Shown: in pieces, positions 43,448-55,158 of the stretch
Layout of the letters: the number at the start of each line of letters is the position of its first letter
Numbering within the stretch: the stretch's first letter is position 1
DNA from: Hyphomicrobiales bacterium
GTDB lineage: Bacteria; Pseudomonadota; Alphaproteobacteria; Rhizobiales; RI-29
Assembly: GCA_016125495.1 (NCBI GenBank)
Contig: WGLQ01000011.1
Location: 59,179 to 123,178 of the forward strand
Length of the DNA stretch: 64,000 bases
Direction: 5' to 3'
Notes under the pieces: generated by a model
What the model was told of the DNA's origin: nothing
Databases searched by the model: none
Seen by the model: only the letters and a program-made list of their open reading frames with translations
Position numbers and translations under genes: made by a program

Positions 43448-44640
43448 ACGAGAAGCCACAGAAGAAAGCGGGGCTCTTTTCGCGGTTGTTCGGTGAAAGC
43501 CAGCCGCGAGACGGCGCCCGCGCCAGTGAAGAAGCGCGACAGCGGCCCGCCGAGGAGGCGCCAGCGGCAGCGAGCGTGATTTCGGACGAAGGCGTTCCGG
43601 CAAGCTCCGATGAGAGCGGCGAGATCGTGGGGCGCAACGCCGATGCCGTGGCCGAGCTGGCGCCCGCCCCCGAGCAGACCGCGCCACAGCGCAAGAGCTG
43701 GTTCCAGCGCCTCACCGACGGCCTTGCCCGCACCTCGAGCCAGCTCGCCTCCGGCATCACCGGCCTCTTTACGAAACGCAAGCTCGACGCCGCGACACTC
43801 GAGGAACTGGAGGACCTCCTGATCCAAGCGGACCTCGGGGTGGAAACGGCCTCGGCGATCACGGAGGCGCTGGCCAAGGATCGCTTCGACAAGGAGATTT
43901 CACCAGAGGAGGTCAAGCGCGTCCTCGCCGAGGAGGTGCGACGGGTGCTCGAGCCGGTGGCCCGACCGCTCGTCGTCGAGGCGAGCCGCAAACCGCACGT
44001 CATCCTCGTGGTCGGGGTCAACGGCAGCGGCAAGACCACGACGATCGGCAAGCTCGCCAAGAAGTTCACCGAGGACGGCCGCAAGGTGATGCTGGCGGCT
44101 GGTGACACCTTCAGGGCGGCGGCGATCGAGCAACTCGAGGTCTGGGGCAAGCGCAGCGGTGTGCCGGTCGTCGCGCGTGCGGCGGGCTCGGATGCCTCCG
44201 GACTCGCCTACGAGGCGCTGGAAAGTGCCCAGGCGGCGGCGGCCGACGTGCTGCTGATCGACACGGCGGGCCGGCTCCAGAACAAGACCGACCTCATGGC
44301 GGAACTGCAGAAGATCGTGCGCGTGCTGCGCAAGCTCGATCCGACCGGGCCGCACGACGTGCTTCTGGTGCTCGATGCGACCACCGGGCAGAACGCCATG
44401 CGCCAGGCGGAAGTGTTCCGGGAAATCGCCGGCGTCACGGGTCTCGTCATGACCAAGCTCGACGGCACGGCACGCGGCGGCATTCTCGTGGCGATCGCGG
44501 CGCGGCATGCGATCGCGGTGCATGCGATCGGCGTCGGGGAAGGCATCGAGGACCTTCGGGCGTTCGATGCGAACGATTTTGCGCTCGCCATCGCCGGCAT
44601 GCCCGGCGAAGCAACGCCCGGGGGAAAGAGGACGCAGTGA
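43444..44640 (+). CDS. ftsY: signal recognition particle receptor FtsY
   Basis: A 398-residue SRP receptor GTPase. An acidic, Ala-rich A domain (about 1-90) is followed by the NG domain: KSWFQRLTDGLARTSS, GVNGSGKTTTIGKLA (G1, about 191-205), AGDTFRAAAIEQL, DTAGRLQNK, and TKLDGTARGG near 320. It docks Ffh-ribosome complexes at the membrane. It is coupled to mtaB by a 4-bp overlap and to ispZ by a TGATG overlap. Confidence 0.97.
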   Translation: MNEKPQKKAGLFSRLFGESQPRDGARASEEARQRPAEEAPAAASVISDEGVPASSDESGEIVGRNADAVAELAPAPEQTAPQRKSWFQRLTDGLARTSSQLASGITGLFTKRKLDAATLEELEDLLIQADLGVETASAITEALAKDRFDKEISPEEVKRVLAEEVRRVLEPVARPLVVEASRKPHVILVVGVNGSGKTTTIGKLAKKFTEDGRKVMLAAGDTFRAAAIEQLEVWGKRSGVPVVARAAGSDASGLAYEALESAQAAAADVLLIDTAGRLQNKTDLMAELQKIVRVLRKLDPTGPHDVLLVLDATTGQNAMRQAEVFREIAGVTGLVMTKLDGTARGGILVAIAARHAIAVHAIGVGEGIEDLRAFDANDFALAIAGMPGEATPGGKRTQ

Positions 44641-45371
44641 TGACAACCTCAAAGGAGGCCGGTCGCCAGCGCGGCACCGAGACCGCCACGCCGGCCGCGA
44701 ACGGTCTTGGCGATGGCCAACCGCACGAAGACGTCGCAAAGCAACTCGGCAAGCTGGCGCTGGAACTCGGGCCGCTCGTGATCTTCTTCGTGGCGAACTC
44801 CTACAAGGGCATCTTCTGGGCGACCGGCGCCTTCATGATCGCCACCGCCGTGTCGCTGACCACGAGCCGGCTCTGGCTCGGGCGAATCGCCGTCATGCCG
44901 CTCGTGACCGGCGTTTTCGTGATGGTGTTCGGCGGCCTCACGCTGGTGCTCAACGACGCGCTCTTCATCAAGCTGAAGCCGACCATCGTGAACCTGCTCT
45001 TTGCGAGCATCCTGCTCGGCTGCCTGCTGATCGACAAGCTGATCTGGAAGCTGCTGTTCGGCGACGTTTTCCGCCTGACGGATACCGGCTGGCGCAAGCT
45101 GCAATTCCGCTGGGGCATCTTCTTCCTCGTCCTGGCCGGATTGAACGAGATCGTCTGGCGCGGCCTCTATGGGGAGCCCTTTTCGCACTTGCCGCTGGTC
45201 GGGCACCGCTTCGTGGGCCTCACCGAAGCGGAACTCACCGACATCTGGGTCAAGTTCAAGGTGTTCGGCATCATGCCGCTCACTCTCATCTTCGCGATGA
45301 CCACGCTGCCGGTGCTGCAGGCGCACGAACTGAAGGGCGAAAGCACGGCTGGCAAGGGCGAGAGCGCCTAG
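44640..45371 (+). CDS. ispZ: septation protein A / intracellular septation family (YciB)
   Basis: A 243-residue inner-membrane protein with about five to six helices. KQLGKLALELGPLVIFFVANSYKGIFWATGAFMI (about 31-64) and WGIFFLVLAGLNEIVWRG near 160 are family signatures. The family is linked to cell-envelope integrity and septation. It starts within the ftsY stop (TGATG), with GAGGAC upstream; the preceding GTG at 44637 is less likely. The N-terminal 30 residues are a soluble extension. Confidence 0.93.
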   Translation: MTTSKEAGRQRGTETATPAANGLGDGQPHEDVAKQLGKLALELGPLVIFFVANSYKGIFWATGAFMIATAVSLTTSRLWLGRIAVMPLVTGVFVMVFGGLTLVLNDALFIKLKPTIVNLLFASILLGCLLIDKLIWKLLFGDVFRLTDTGWRKLQFRWGIFFLVLAGLNEIVWRGLYGEPFSHLPLVGHRFVGLTEAELTDIWVKFKVFGIMPLTLIFAMTTLPVLQAHELKGESTAGKGESA

Positions 45372-45400
45372 AGCCGGCTTCCTGCCAGGAGTTCCGGACC

Positions 45401-45419
45401 CGATCGTACAACGTTCGAT
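45401..45419. promoter_or_regulatory. possible operator upstream of the marR-like gene
   Basis: GATCG-(9 bases)-CGATC, with an inner AACGTT, lies 114 bp before the MarR start in the 161-bp gap after ispZ. Dyads of this size suit MarR dimers, but nothing else supports the call. Confidence 0.25.
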
Positions 45420-45532
45420 CAATTCGACGTGTCACGAGTTGCCATCCACTGATCCGAACACCATGTTGTCCCCTATCTCTGCAAACGATCACGGACGCTG
45501 GTCCCGAATGGCCCAGCAAACAGGATTTGGGG

Positions 45533-46033
45533 ATGAAAAAGGACCTGCCGGGCAGTTCACTTTCACGGTCGCCGGTGCATCTTCTCCACCGAGCCAGCCA
45601 ACGGGCGGCCGACCACTTCACCGGAATCATGGGTCAGACGGAGCTGACGCCACGGCAATATGCCGTGCTGCTCACGGTGGCCGAGCACGAGGGCCTCAGC
45701 CAGACGGCGTTGGTCAGCATTACGGGGATCGATCGCTCGACCCTGGCCGACATCGTCCGGCGCATGCTGCGCAAGGGCATCCTGCAGCGCCAGCGGACAC
45801 GGCACGACGCGCGGACCTACGAAATCCGCCTGACGGACCGGGGCGCTGAACTGCTGGCCGCCGCTCAGCCCGTCGCGCGCGAGGTCGACCGACAGCTGTT
45901 GTCCGAACTCTCCGTGAGCGAGCGCGAAACGCTGATCGAAATCCTCACACGGATCGTCGTTTCGCAGGATTCCGACAGCGGCCCGGCGGACCAGAAGCGG
46001 GGACGCGACGCGAACCGGGCGGCGGCGGCCTGA
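45533..46033 (+). CDS. MarR family transcriptional regulator
   Basis: A 166-residue winged-helix regulator. Helices 1-2 are HLLHRASQRAADHFTGIMGQ, followed by LTPRQYAVLLTVAE. The recognition helix region is QTALVSITGIDRSTLADIVRRMLRKGIL, and the wing is RQRTRHDARTYEIRLTDRG. The residues after LTPRQYAVL correspond to the MarR consensus. The ligand and target are unknown. It stands alone, convergent with ccmG, so it may control its own promoter. The GGGG before the ATG at 45533 sits very close, so the exact start is uncertain. Confidence 0.85.
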   Translation: MKKDLPGSSLSRSPVHLLHRASQRAADHFTGIMGQTELTPRQYAVLLTVAEHEGLSQTALVSITGIDRSTLADIVRRMLRKGILQRQRTRHDARTYEIRLTDRGAELLAAAQPVAREVDRQLLSELSVSERETLIEILTRIVVSQDSDSGPADQKRGRDANRAAAA

Positions 46034-46097
46034 CAGGCGCTGAATCGGCGACCGGCACCGCCCGAACGGATCGTTGCGGCAGGCTGGGCTTCAGGGT

Positions 46098-46772
46098 TCA
46101 GCGGGTCGCGGCGCCATTGGCCGTCGACGGGTCGGCAATCTCCCCCGCCTTCAAGCGATCGAGCAATGGCAAGAGCGTGCGGTCCAGATCCTGTGGTGTG
46201 ATCGGCCCCACGTGGCGGTAGGCAATGTTGCCGCGCGCATCGACGAGGAAGGTCTCGGGCACGCCGTAGACGCCGAGGTCGATGGCCGTGCGGCCGCTGG
46301 CATCGACGCCGACACGTTCGAACGGGTTGCCGAGGCCATCGAGGAAGCGGCGTGCGTCCGCTGCCCGATCCTTGTAGTTGATGCCGTGCAATGGCACGCG
46401 CGAGCGCTGAGCCAAAGTCTCGAGCTGTGGGTGCTCGATGCGGCACGGGCCACACCATGACGCCCAGACATTGACAACGTGCGGGCCCGTCCCGGCGAGT
46501 TCGGCGCTGGCGAGGCCGGGCACGGGGGTGCCGGCGCGGTCCAATCCCTCGATCGCTGGAAGAACGAACTCCGGCAACGGCTTGCCGATGAGGACCGAGG
46601 GCAGCCGGCTCGGATCGCCGTAGCGCAGGGCGAATATGAAGACCCCGACCAGAGCCAGGAACGCGAGCAGTGGCAGGCGCGCGAGCCAGCGCCGCGCCGG
46701 CGTGGCGACCGGTTCACTCTCTTGCACACTGGCCCGGCGGGTCGTTTGTCCGGTCTCGATCCGAGGTGTCAT
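46098..46772 (-). CDS. ccmG: thiol:disulfide interchange protein CcmG/DsbE
   Basis: A 224-residue membrane-anchored thioredoxin. One helix (about 33-49) leads to a periplasmic domain with redox WCGPC (106-110 within NVWASWCGPC) and GVYGVPETFLVD near 167-178, the CcmG signature. It reduces apocytochrome c before haem attachment. The start overlaps the ccmD stop by four bases (ATGA). It is the last gene of the ccmA-B-C-D-G operon and has a longer cytoplasmic N-terminus (about 30 residues) than E. coli DsbE. Confidence 0.95.
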   Translation of the reverse strand: MTPRIETGQTTRRASVQESEPVATPARRWLARLPLLAFLALVGVFIFALRYGDPSRLPSVLIGKPLPEFVLPAIEGLDRAGTPVPGLASAELAGTGPHVVNVWASWCGPCRIEHPQLETLAQRSRVPLHGINYKDRAADARRFLDGLGNPFERVGVDASGRTAIDLGVYGVPETFLVDARGNIAYRHVGPITPQDLDRTLLPLLDRLKAGEIADPSTANGAATR

Positions 46773-46939
46773 GTGTGATCCTCGCGCTGGCCGTCATCGG
46801 GGCGGCGGCGCTCGAGCCGGTCGAGCTGACGCCGCAGGTGCGCGCGTTCCACCAGGAGCCAGACGAGGAGGCCACCAACGACGAGCGCCGTGGCCAAATA
46901 GGCGGCGATGATGAAAGCGGCGTGGGGTCCGAGATCCAT
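46769..46939 (-). CDS. ccmD: haem exporter protein CcmD
   Basis: A 56-residue protein with one transmembrane helix (about 8-29) followed by a basic cytoplasmic tail (LVERAHLRRQLDRLERRR), the typical CcmD form. It holds CcmE with CcmC and aids release of haem-loaded CcmE. It lies between ccmC and ccmG, overlapping ccmG by four bases. A longer frame to 47068 is excluded because it would overlap ccmC. Confidence 0.9.
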   Translation of the reverse strand: MDLGPHAAFIIAAYLATALVVGGLLVWLLVERAHLRRQLDRLERRRPDDGQREDHT

Positions 46940-46955
46940 GGCGGCTCGCCTCACC

Positions 46956-47729
46956 TCACGCGGTTCGGGCGCGGCTGGCGGCGCCCACCGAGGCCTCGGC
47001 CGCCCGCTCGACCTCGCCGAGCTGGAGCTTGCGGACGCGCCGGCGCATGACCTCGTTGCGCATGGCAATCAGGTGCATGGCGAAAAAGAGCAGCGTGAAG
47101 CCCGCAGCCATGACGAGCAGCGGCCAGAGGATACTCGGGTGGATGGTCGGCCCGTCGAGGCGCAGGACGCTCGAGGGCTGATGCAGCGTGTTCCACCAGT
47201 CGACGGAGAACTTGATCACCGGCAGGATGACAATGCCGACGAGCGCGAGCACCGCCGTCAGGCGCGATGCGATGATCTCGTCGTCGAGGGCCCGGCGCAG
47301 TGCAATGAGGCCGAGGTAGAGGAAAAACAGGATGAGCACCGACGTCAGACGGGCATCCCAAACCCAATAGGCGCCCCACATCGGCCGGCCCCAGAGGGCG
47401 CCCGTGACGAGGGCAACGAGCGTGAAACCGGCGCCGAGGGGGGCTGCTACCTTCGCGGCGACGTCGGCGAGCGGATGGCGCCAGACCAGGAACCCGAAAC
47501 TCGATGCGGCCACCACCATGTAGCCCGCCATGGCCAGCCAGGCGGCGGGAACGTGGATGAACATGATGCGCACCGTCTCGCCCTGTTGGTAGTCGGCCGG
47601 CGCAACGAAGAACCCGAGGTAGAGGCCGATCGCGAGCACCAGCGCCGCCAGTCCGGCGAGCCACGGAAGCAGCCGGCCGGATAGGCGCATGAAGACGGTG
47701 GGGTTGGCATACCTGTGCATGGCGCTCAC
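46956..47729 (-). CDS. ccmC: haem exporter membrane protein CcmC
   Basis: A 257-residue protein with six helices. The tryptophan-rich haem-handling motif is WGRPMWGAYWVWDARLTS (about 113-130). Periplasmic His are present in MFIHVPAAW and WWNTLHQPSS. It loads haem onto CcmE. The start is GTG at 47729, with AAAGG six bases upstream; the ATG at 47720 is the alternative. A 117-bp gap separates it from ccmB, more than between the other genes of this operon. Confidence 0.95.
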   Translation of the reverse strand: MSAMHRYANPTVFMRLSGRLLPWLAGLAALVLAIGLYLGFFVAPADYQQGETVRIMFIHVPAAWLAMAGYMVVAASSFGFLVWRHPLADVAAKVAAPLGAGFTLVALVTGALWGRPMWGAYWVWDARLTSVLILFFLYLGLIALRRALDDEIIASRLTAVLALVGIVILPVIKFSVDWWNTLHQPSSVLRLDGPTIHPSILWPLLVMAAGFTLLFFAMHLIAMRNEVMRRRVRKLQLGEVERAAEASVGAASRARTA

Positions 47730-47846
47730 TTAGAGCCTTTGGCGGGCGTGCGCAAATCCGACTTGGCGCCGGGCGGTGGGCAGCCGACGGCACGCCACGC
47801 GGCCACCGTACCCCGCCGTTGGACATGCCCACGCAGGCATCCGCAC

Positions 47847-48515
47847 TCACCCGAGCTGGAGTTTGAGTGCCGCGGCCGCCGCCAGCGGGCCGAGCACCAG
47901 ACTGGCCAGCGAGATGGCCGCGAGAATGGCGAACGGCGGCCCGAAGTCGCCCGGTCCGACGAGCACGGCGTCGAGCGCGGAGACACCGAAAACGAGGGTC
48001 GGGATGTAGAATGGCAGCACGATCAGCGAGAGGAGCAGCCCGCCACGCGATACCCCGATCGTGAGGGCACCACCGATCGCCCCGATCGAGCTGATCGCGG
48101 GAGAGCCGACCAGCATCGTCGCAACCAGAGGTCCATACGCATTCGCCTCGAGGTTCAGCATGAGGCCGAGCAGCGGAATGGCGGCGATGAGCGGTAGCGC
48201 CGCGAACGCCCAGTGGGCCAGGATCTTGACCAGGGCAACGAGCGCGAGCGGATAGGGGCCGAGCGTCAGCAATTCCAGCGTGCCGTCGCGGGCATCGTCG
48301 TAGAAGAGGCGGTCGGCCGAGAGGAGCGCGGAGAGCAGCAGCCCGATCCAGAGGATGCCAGGGGCGATGCGGCCGAGCAGGTTCATGTCCGGGCCGAGGC
48401 CGAGTGGCAGGATCGAGACGACGATCAGCAGAAAACCGAGCGCGGTGCCGAGCCCGGAGCCACTCGCGAAGGCGAGCAGCACCTCGCGCCGAAGCAGTGC
48501 CGCCGTCGCCGTCAC
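47847..48515 (-). CDS. ccmB: haem exporter membrane protein CcmB
   Basis: A 222-residue membrane subunit with six helices: LLRREVLLAFASGSGLGTALGF, IAPGILWIGLLLSALLSADRLF and DDARDGTLELLTLGP are CcmB signatures. It forms the CcmAB ABC complex that supplies energy for release of holo-CcmE. The start is GTG at 48515, overlapping the ccmA stop by four bases (GTGA), with GGAG upstream. Confidence 0.94.
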   Translation of the reverse strand: MTATAALLRREVLLAFASGSGLGTALGFLLIVVSILPLGLGPDMNLLGRIAPGILWIGLLLSALLSADRLFYDDARDGTLELLTLGPYPLALVALVKILAHWAFAALPLIAAIPLLGLMLNLEANAYGPLVATMLVGSPAISSIGAIGGALTIGVSRGGLLLSLIVLPFYIPTLVFGVSALDAVLVGPGDFGPPFAILAAISLASLVLGPLAAAAALKLQLG

Positions 48516-49240
48516 GATAAGAACTCCACGGGATGATCACCCCGACCGGCGGCCGAGGGCCGCAAAGTCGGACCGGTTCCCGGCCCGAGCCGGAGCGTGC
48601 GCGCGAGCCGTGAGCCGAGCGCCACGTGGGTGGCGGCCACGACGATGCCGCCGTCGTCGAGATGGCGGTCGACGTGTGCGGACAACAGACTGCGTCCGGC
48701 ATCATCGAGCGAAACACTCGGCTCGTCGAGCAGCCAGAGGGGGCGGGGCGCGAGGGCGAGGCGTGTCAGACCGAGGCGCCGCTTCTGACCGGCCGAGAGA
48801 TAGCCCGCCGGGACATCGGCGAGCGTTGCAAGGCCAAAGGTCTCGAGCGCATCATCGAGGGTGGGCGGCGCCATCGCGTCCACGGGCGCCGATGGCCGGG
48901 CAAGGTAGCGCTGCCAGAAGCGCGCATTCTCTCGAACGGAGAGGCCGGCCTTGATCGCGTCGGCGTGGCCGACGTAGTGCACCAGTTCGCCGGGTTCGAG
49001 TTCGCCGGCAAGGCCCGGTTCGATGAGTGTGACTTTTCCGGCAGCGGGCGGCAGAAAACCGGCGATGGTACGCAGAAGCGTGGTCTTTCCGGCGCCATTG
49101 GGCCCGACGAGCTCGAGACCCTCACCTGGCTCGAGGACGAGCGAGAGGCCGGCGGCCAGCACGCGCGAGGCGCGCGCGATCGCGAGATCGTGCAGTTGCA
49201 GCAGCGCCCCGTGACGCGGCCCCGCGCCGACCTTGGCCAT
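48512..49240 (-). CDS. ccmA: haem exporter ATP-binding protein CcmA
   Basis: A 242-residue ABC ATPase. Walker A is VGPNGAGKTTLLR (about 46-58), the signature is LSAGQKRRLGLTRLAL, and Walker B is LWLLDEPSVSLD. Membership in CcmA is shown by context with ccmBCDG and by its short length. The start at 49240 has AAGG nine bases upstream; the frame continues to 49300 without conservation. It is the first gene of the operon. Confidence 0.94.
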   Translation of the reverse strand: MAKVGAGPRHGALLQLHDLAIARASRVLAAGLSLVLEPGEGLELVGPNGAGKTTLLRTIAGFLPPAAGKVTLIEPGLAGELEPGELVHYVGHADAIKAGLSVRENARFWQRYLARPSAPVDAMAPPTLDDALETFGLATLADVPAGYLSAGQKRRLGLTRLALAPRPLWLLDEPSVSLDDAGRSLLSAHVDRHLDDGGIVVAATHVALGSRLARTLRLGPGTGPTLRPSAAGRGDHPVEFLS

Positions 49241-49261
49241 TAGACCGAACCTTCTGATTTC

Positions 49262-49290
49262 AATTCTTTTTCCGCAATTCCTCGGTCCAA
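49262..49290 (-). promoter_or_regulatory. possible promoter for the ccm operon
   Basis: On the minus strand TTGGAC, a 17-base spacer and AGAATT end 22 bases before the ccmA ATG. The -35 is good and the -10 only fair. Confidence 0.35.
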
Positions 49291-49344
49291 CCTGGGGCAC
49301 AATCGACCGGCGGGCATGCGACGAAACGCGAAGCGCCGAGCCTC

Positions 49345-49373
49345 TTGGTCAGCGGCCAACTCCGCTATATAAC
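49345..49373 (+). promoter_or_regulatory. sigma70-like promoter for acnA
   Basis: TTGGTC (49345-49350), a 17-base spacer and TATAAC (49368-49373). The predicted start near 49380 gives a leader of about 130 bases before the TTG start of acnA. It lies in the divergent gap between ccmA and acnA. Confidence 0.6.
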
Positions 49374-49510
49374 TTGTGCATTGCAACCAACGCCAGCGCG
49401 AAACGATCGCGCGACGGCGGGGCCGCGCGGCGTCCGCACGAAGGAAGCGAACGCGTGGCCGTCCGGCACTCCGGCGGCGCGGTCGACAACCGAGCGAAGG
49501 AGAGCCGACC

Positions 49511-52228
<2,718 letters not shown>

Positions 52229-52244
52229 ATGGCAACCTGATCGG

Positions 52245-52281
52245 CGGTCGGGGCCAGTGCCTGGCGGCGCGGCCCCGACCG
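52245..52281 (+). terminator. hairpin after acnA
   Basis: An 11-bp perfect stem, CGGTCGGGGCC / GGCCCCGACCG, with a 15-base loop starts 17 bp after the acnA stop. The nearest T-run (TTTT) is about 20 bases further on. The rest of the gap to the DUF1223 gene (to 52562) shows nothing further that I can call. Confidence 0.5.
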
Positions 52282-52562
52282 ATCGTCGGGGCCTCCCTTG
52301 CGGTTTTCACCGTGAATTGAGTGGCAATTGATGCCAGGGCGACAATATCGTCCGGCATCCGGCGGTCGATGGCGGCGGTCGGAGAAGCGTTGACGGGGCA
52401 GGCCGGCATGGGCACCTCGCCTGGCATCGGTCCAGGCTCGGCAAGGCCTTCCGTGTCGCGCGCATTCGGCACCGGACCGCGCCAGACCACCAGCGCGTCG
52501 GGGATCGGCGTCCCGGCGGCAAGGAACCGCCATCGGCGCGAAACAAGAGGATGGGCAGCACG

Positions 52563-53372
52563 ATGGTGACCGGGACATTGGTCGGCCCTGGAGGGCAAGC
52601 CCGCGGCAAGCGTCTCCTCGGCCTTGCGGGGATGGTCATCGGCATCGCGTGCGCTCTGCTCGCCTCTGGCGCGGTTGCCGGAGAGCGCCATGTCGAGATT
52701 TCAACGGCGCCGAAATCGCTGATCGAACTCTTCACCAGTCAGGGCTGCTCCTCTTGTCCGCCAGCGGATGCACTGCTCGAGCGCTATGCCGAGCGCGACG
52801 ACCTCGTGGCGCTGACGTTCCATGTCGATTATTGGGATTATCTCGGCTGGAAGGACACCAACGCCCGACCTGAATTCAGCGAGCGCCAGCGGGCCTATGC
52901 GCAGCGTCGGGGCGACGGCATGGTCTACACCCCGCAGGTCGTCGTGAACGGCATTGCCCATGCCGTCGGCAGCAAGCGCGAAGCCATCGATGCCGCGCTG
53001 GAGCAGACGGTGGCCGGGATCGCGGCTCAAAGGCAGATTCTGTCGATCGAGATCGATGGCAAGCGCCTCAAGTTGACAAGGGCTCCAGGTGAGGCGGGTG
53101 GCACGCTCGGAGAAGTCCGGGTGTGGCTGGCGCTCGCCAGCAGGAGGACGCTCGTCGATATCGGGCGCGGAGAGAATTCCGGGCGAACGGTCACCTACAA
53201 TCATGTCGTCCGCGATCTGGTCGAACTCGGCACTTGGGCGGCCGGGTCCGATAGCTTGGAAGTCGAGACCGCACGGATGGGCGATGGCGTCGACGGTTGC
53301 ATCGCCTTCGTCCAGGACGCCGATGGCGCGATCCTCGCGGCGGTCGATCTCTGGTTGCCGGGCCGCTCCTGA
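52563..53372 (+). CDS. DUF1223 family exported thioredoxin-like protein
   Basis: A 269-residue exported protein. A hydrophobic signal (about 19-38) is followed by SLIELFTSQGCSSCPPADALL, in which the CSSC pair (62-65) is the DUF1223 redox-like motif. YWDYLGWKDT and YTPQVVVNG follow. The fold is thioredoxin-like and the partner is unknown. In Rhizobiales this gene commonly follows acnA, as here. The start is uncertain: ATG at 52563 or at 52551, each with the AAGAGG at 52545 at non-ideal spacing. Confidence 0.85.
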   Translation: MVTGTLVGPGGQARGKRLLGLAGMVIGIACALLASGAVAGERHVEISTAPKSLIELFTSQGCSSCPPADALLERYAERDDLVALTFHVDYWDYLGWKDTNARPEFSERQRAYAQRRGDGMVYTPQVVVNGIAHAVGSKREAIDAALEQTVAGIAAQRQILSIEIDGKRLKLTRAPGEAGGTLGEVRVWLALASRRTLVDIGRGENSGRTVTYNHVVRDLVELGTWAAGSDSLEVETARMGDGVDGCIAFVQDADGAILAAVDLWLPGRS

Positions 53373-53879
53373 GACCACGCGCGAAGGTGGCCGCCGGAGC
53401 GGGTTCGTGCTTCGGTGACCGGCGAATACCGGATCATGGCCGCGCCGAGAACCTCGCGCGGCTGCCGATGGGTCGGCCCTCGAGCCTGGAAATCAATCGA
53501 TGTCCTGATGGGAGCGAATGCGCTCTCGCCGCCGGGACGCCGCCCGCAGCGGGCGGATCGCACGTGCGCGATGGCCGGAGCGATCGAGGTCACCCAGGAG
53601 CAACCCGCCCTCGCGATCGAAAATGGTTCGGCGCAGCTCGCGGAGAGAAGACTCGGGGGGACTTTGGGGGCAGAGACCGAGACTTGCACCGAGCCACGCC
53701 GAACCACGATGCGATCCTGCAGCACGACGATGGCGGCGCTGCGGAGGCTTGGTGGCAATTTCGTGATCAATGTTGCAGTTTGTTACGTTCATCGTGATCG
53801 CAACGCGAAAGCCGCCATGGGCTTGAATTCTCGGGCGCCAGATCAGAACATGACAAGAGGATCACAGCAGGAGGCGCCG
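53373..53879. other. 507-bp stretch without a convincing gene
   Basis: The sequence between the DUF1223 and DUF2794 genes has several overlapping short frames but none with a ribosome binding site plus protein-like composition. The last 130 bases are richer in A and T and probably carry the DUF2794 promoter, though no clear -35/-10 pair stands out. No RNA gene was recognised. Confidence 0.4.
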
Positions 53880-54386
53880 TTGAGCGACAGTGAGCCAATA
53901 CCCGAGGGGGCCGAATCACTGGCCGGCCAAGTCATCGAACTGAAGCCGTCGAGACCGCTGACGCCGGCCAACAACGGGGCGGGGCGCGGGGAACTCGATC
54001 GGGCGATGGCGCAAGGCGGCGGGCGGCGCGCCGGCGGCGCGGCGGCGGGGCCAGCAGTGGGAATGCCCCTCGGGGGACACGCCAACTATGTCTCGTTCTC
54101 GCGGCGCGAACTCGGCCAAGTGCTGAACCTTTACGGGCGAATGGTCGCCACGGGGGAATGGCGCGACTACGCGATCGACATACTGCGCGATACGGCCGTG
54201 TTCTCGATTTTCCGGCGCTCCAGCGAAATGCCGATCTACCGGATCGTGAAGGATCCCAAGCTCTCGCGACGGCAGGGGGCCTACAGCGTCATTTCGGCCA
54301 CCGGCGTGATCCTCAAACGCGGGCACGATCTCGAACGCGTGCTGAGCGTGCTCGACAGGAAGCGCGTCCGGCTGATCGAGGGGTGA
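53880..54386 (+). CDS. DUF2794 family protein
   Basis: A 168-residue cytoplasmic protein. The C-terminal 100 residues are the conserved DUF2794 domain (SFSRRELGQVLNLYGRMVATGEWRDYAIDI, then YRIVKDPKLSRRQGAYSV and ILKRGHDLERVLSVLDRK). The N-terminal 65 residues are variable and Gly/Ala-rich. The family is confined mainly to Alphaproteobacteria and has no known function. The TTG at 53880 is preferred because AGGAGG lies six bases upstream; the ATG at 53850 has no site. Confidence 0.85.
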   Translation: MSDSEPIPEGAESLAGQVIELKPSRPLTPANNGAGRGELDRAMAQGGGRRAGGAAAGPAVGMPLGGHANYVSFSRRELGQVLNLYGRMVATGEWRDYAIDILRDTAVFSIFRRSSEMPIYRIVKDPKLSRRQGAYSVISATGVILKRGHDLERVLSVLDRKRVRLIEG

Positions 54387-54551
54387 CGTTCGACAGGGGC
54401 GCGCGCAATTCGAGGGCCGGTAACCACGGGGGCAGCGCTGGCATTGTCGCGGCTCACCGCTAGACTGGCGAAAATGGAGAGCGATTCGTCGTGGCACCAT
54501 GGGGTGTCCAGCAGGCGGCTCAACGCTCGGCCGTGACCTCGGGTACCTCGG

Positions 54552-54989
54552 ATGACGATGCGACGTTCGGCATCACTTTATCGTCGGGGCGATCAAGTGA
54601 TCGTCTGCGCCAATCACCGCACGAGCGACGGCTTGCCGCTCGATGCCGAGCCGTTCGTCATGCTCACCGAACCCGTGACGGCACCAGACGTCGGCAAGGC
54701 CGTGTTGGAAGCGCTGCGCCAATTCCGGGAACTCGAAGGCAAAGCGCCGGAGAATCGCGATTTCCTCGCCTTTTTCGCCGAGCTGGCCGGCGTCGAAAGC
54801 TACCGGGTCTTCATGGCCGGAGCGCGCTTCTGCGCGATCGAGGAGAACGGCGGGGTGATCGCCTTCCATCCCATGGCCAACGACGAGGGTTCGTTCGATC
54901 CGGTCGCGGCGGTGGCCACGATTTCCATCGGCGCGGCGAGCGAGGCGATCGGGCGCGCGGCGCTCGGAGCGCTCGCCAAGGCGCGCTGA
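54552..54989 (+). CDS. orphan soluble protein of unknown function
   Basis: A 145-residue protein I do not recognise. It alternates strands and helices: SASLYRRGDQVIVCANHRTSDGL at the start, AVLEALRQFRELEG in the middle, FCAIEENGGVIAFHP, then an Ala-rich C-terminal helix. There is a weak resemblance in shape to small immunity proteins of contact-dependent inhibition systems (a strand with paired helix KAVLEAL), but no toxin gene is nearby. ATG codons at 54552 and 54558 are both possible and the ribosome binding site is poor. Composition and third-position GC look coding. Confidence 0.55.
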   Translation: MTMRRSASLYRRGDQVIVCANHRTSDGLPLDAEPFVMLTEPVTAPDVGKAVLEALRQFRELEGKAPENRDFLAFFAELAGVESYRVFMAGARFCAIEENGGVIAFHPMANDEGSFDPVAAVATISIGAASEAIGRAALGALAKAR

Positions 54990-55059
54990 GGCTCCCGAAA
55001 CGGCTCGCCGGTCGGCGCGATCCGGCCTAGGCAATCATCACGAAACATCAACGAAAAAG

Positions 55060-55079
55060 GCCCGGCACAATGGCCGGGC
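55060..55079 (-). terminator. rho-independent terminator of the Bax inhibitor-1 family gene
   Basis: A 7-bp perfect stem, GCCCGGC / GCCGGGC, with an ACAATG loop. On the minus strand it is followed by CCTTTTTCG. It lies 80 bp after the stop of the gene at 55159. Confidence 0.85.
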
Positions 55080-55158
55080 TCGTCATTCTCGCGAAGTCCT
55101 TTCGGCGCTCGGGGCGAGGATCGATCTCTCGTCTCGCCCCGCTTCCGATCGGTTTGGC

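Noticed and set aside
53201..53770. Minus-strand 189-codon frame in the gap before DUF2794
   Set aside because: It overlaps the DUF1223 gene antisense, is Ser/Arg/Pro-rich and lacks a ribosome binding site.
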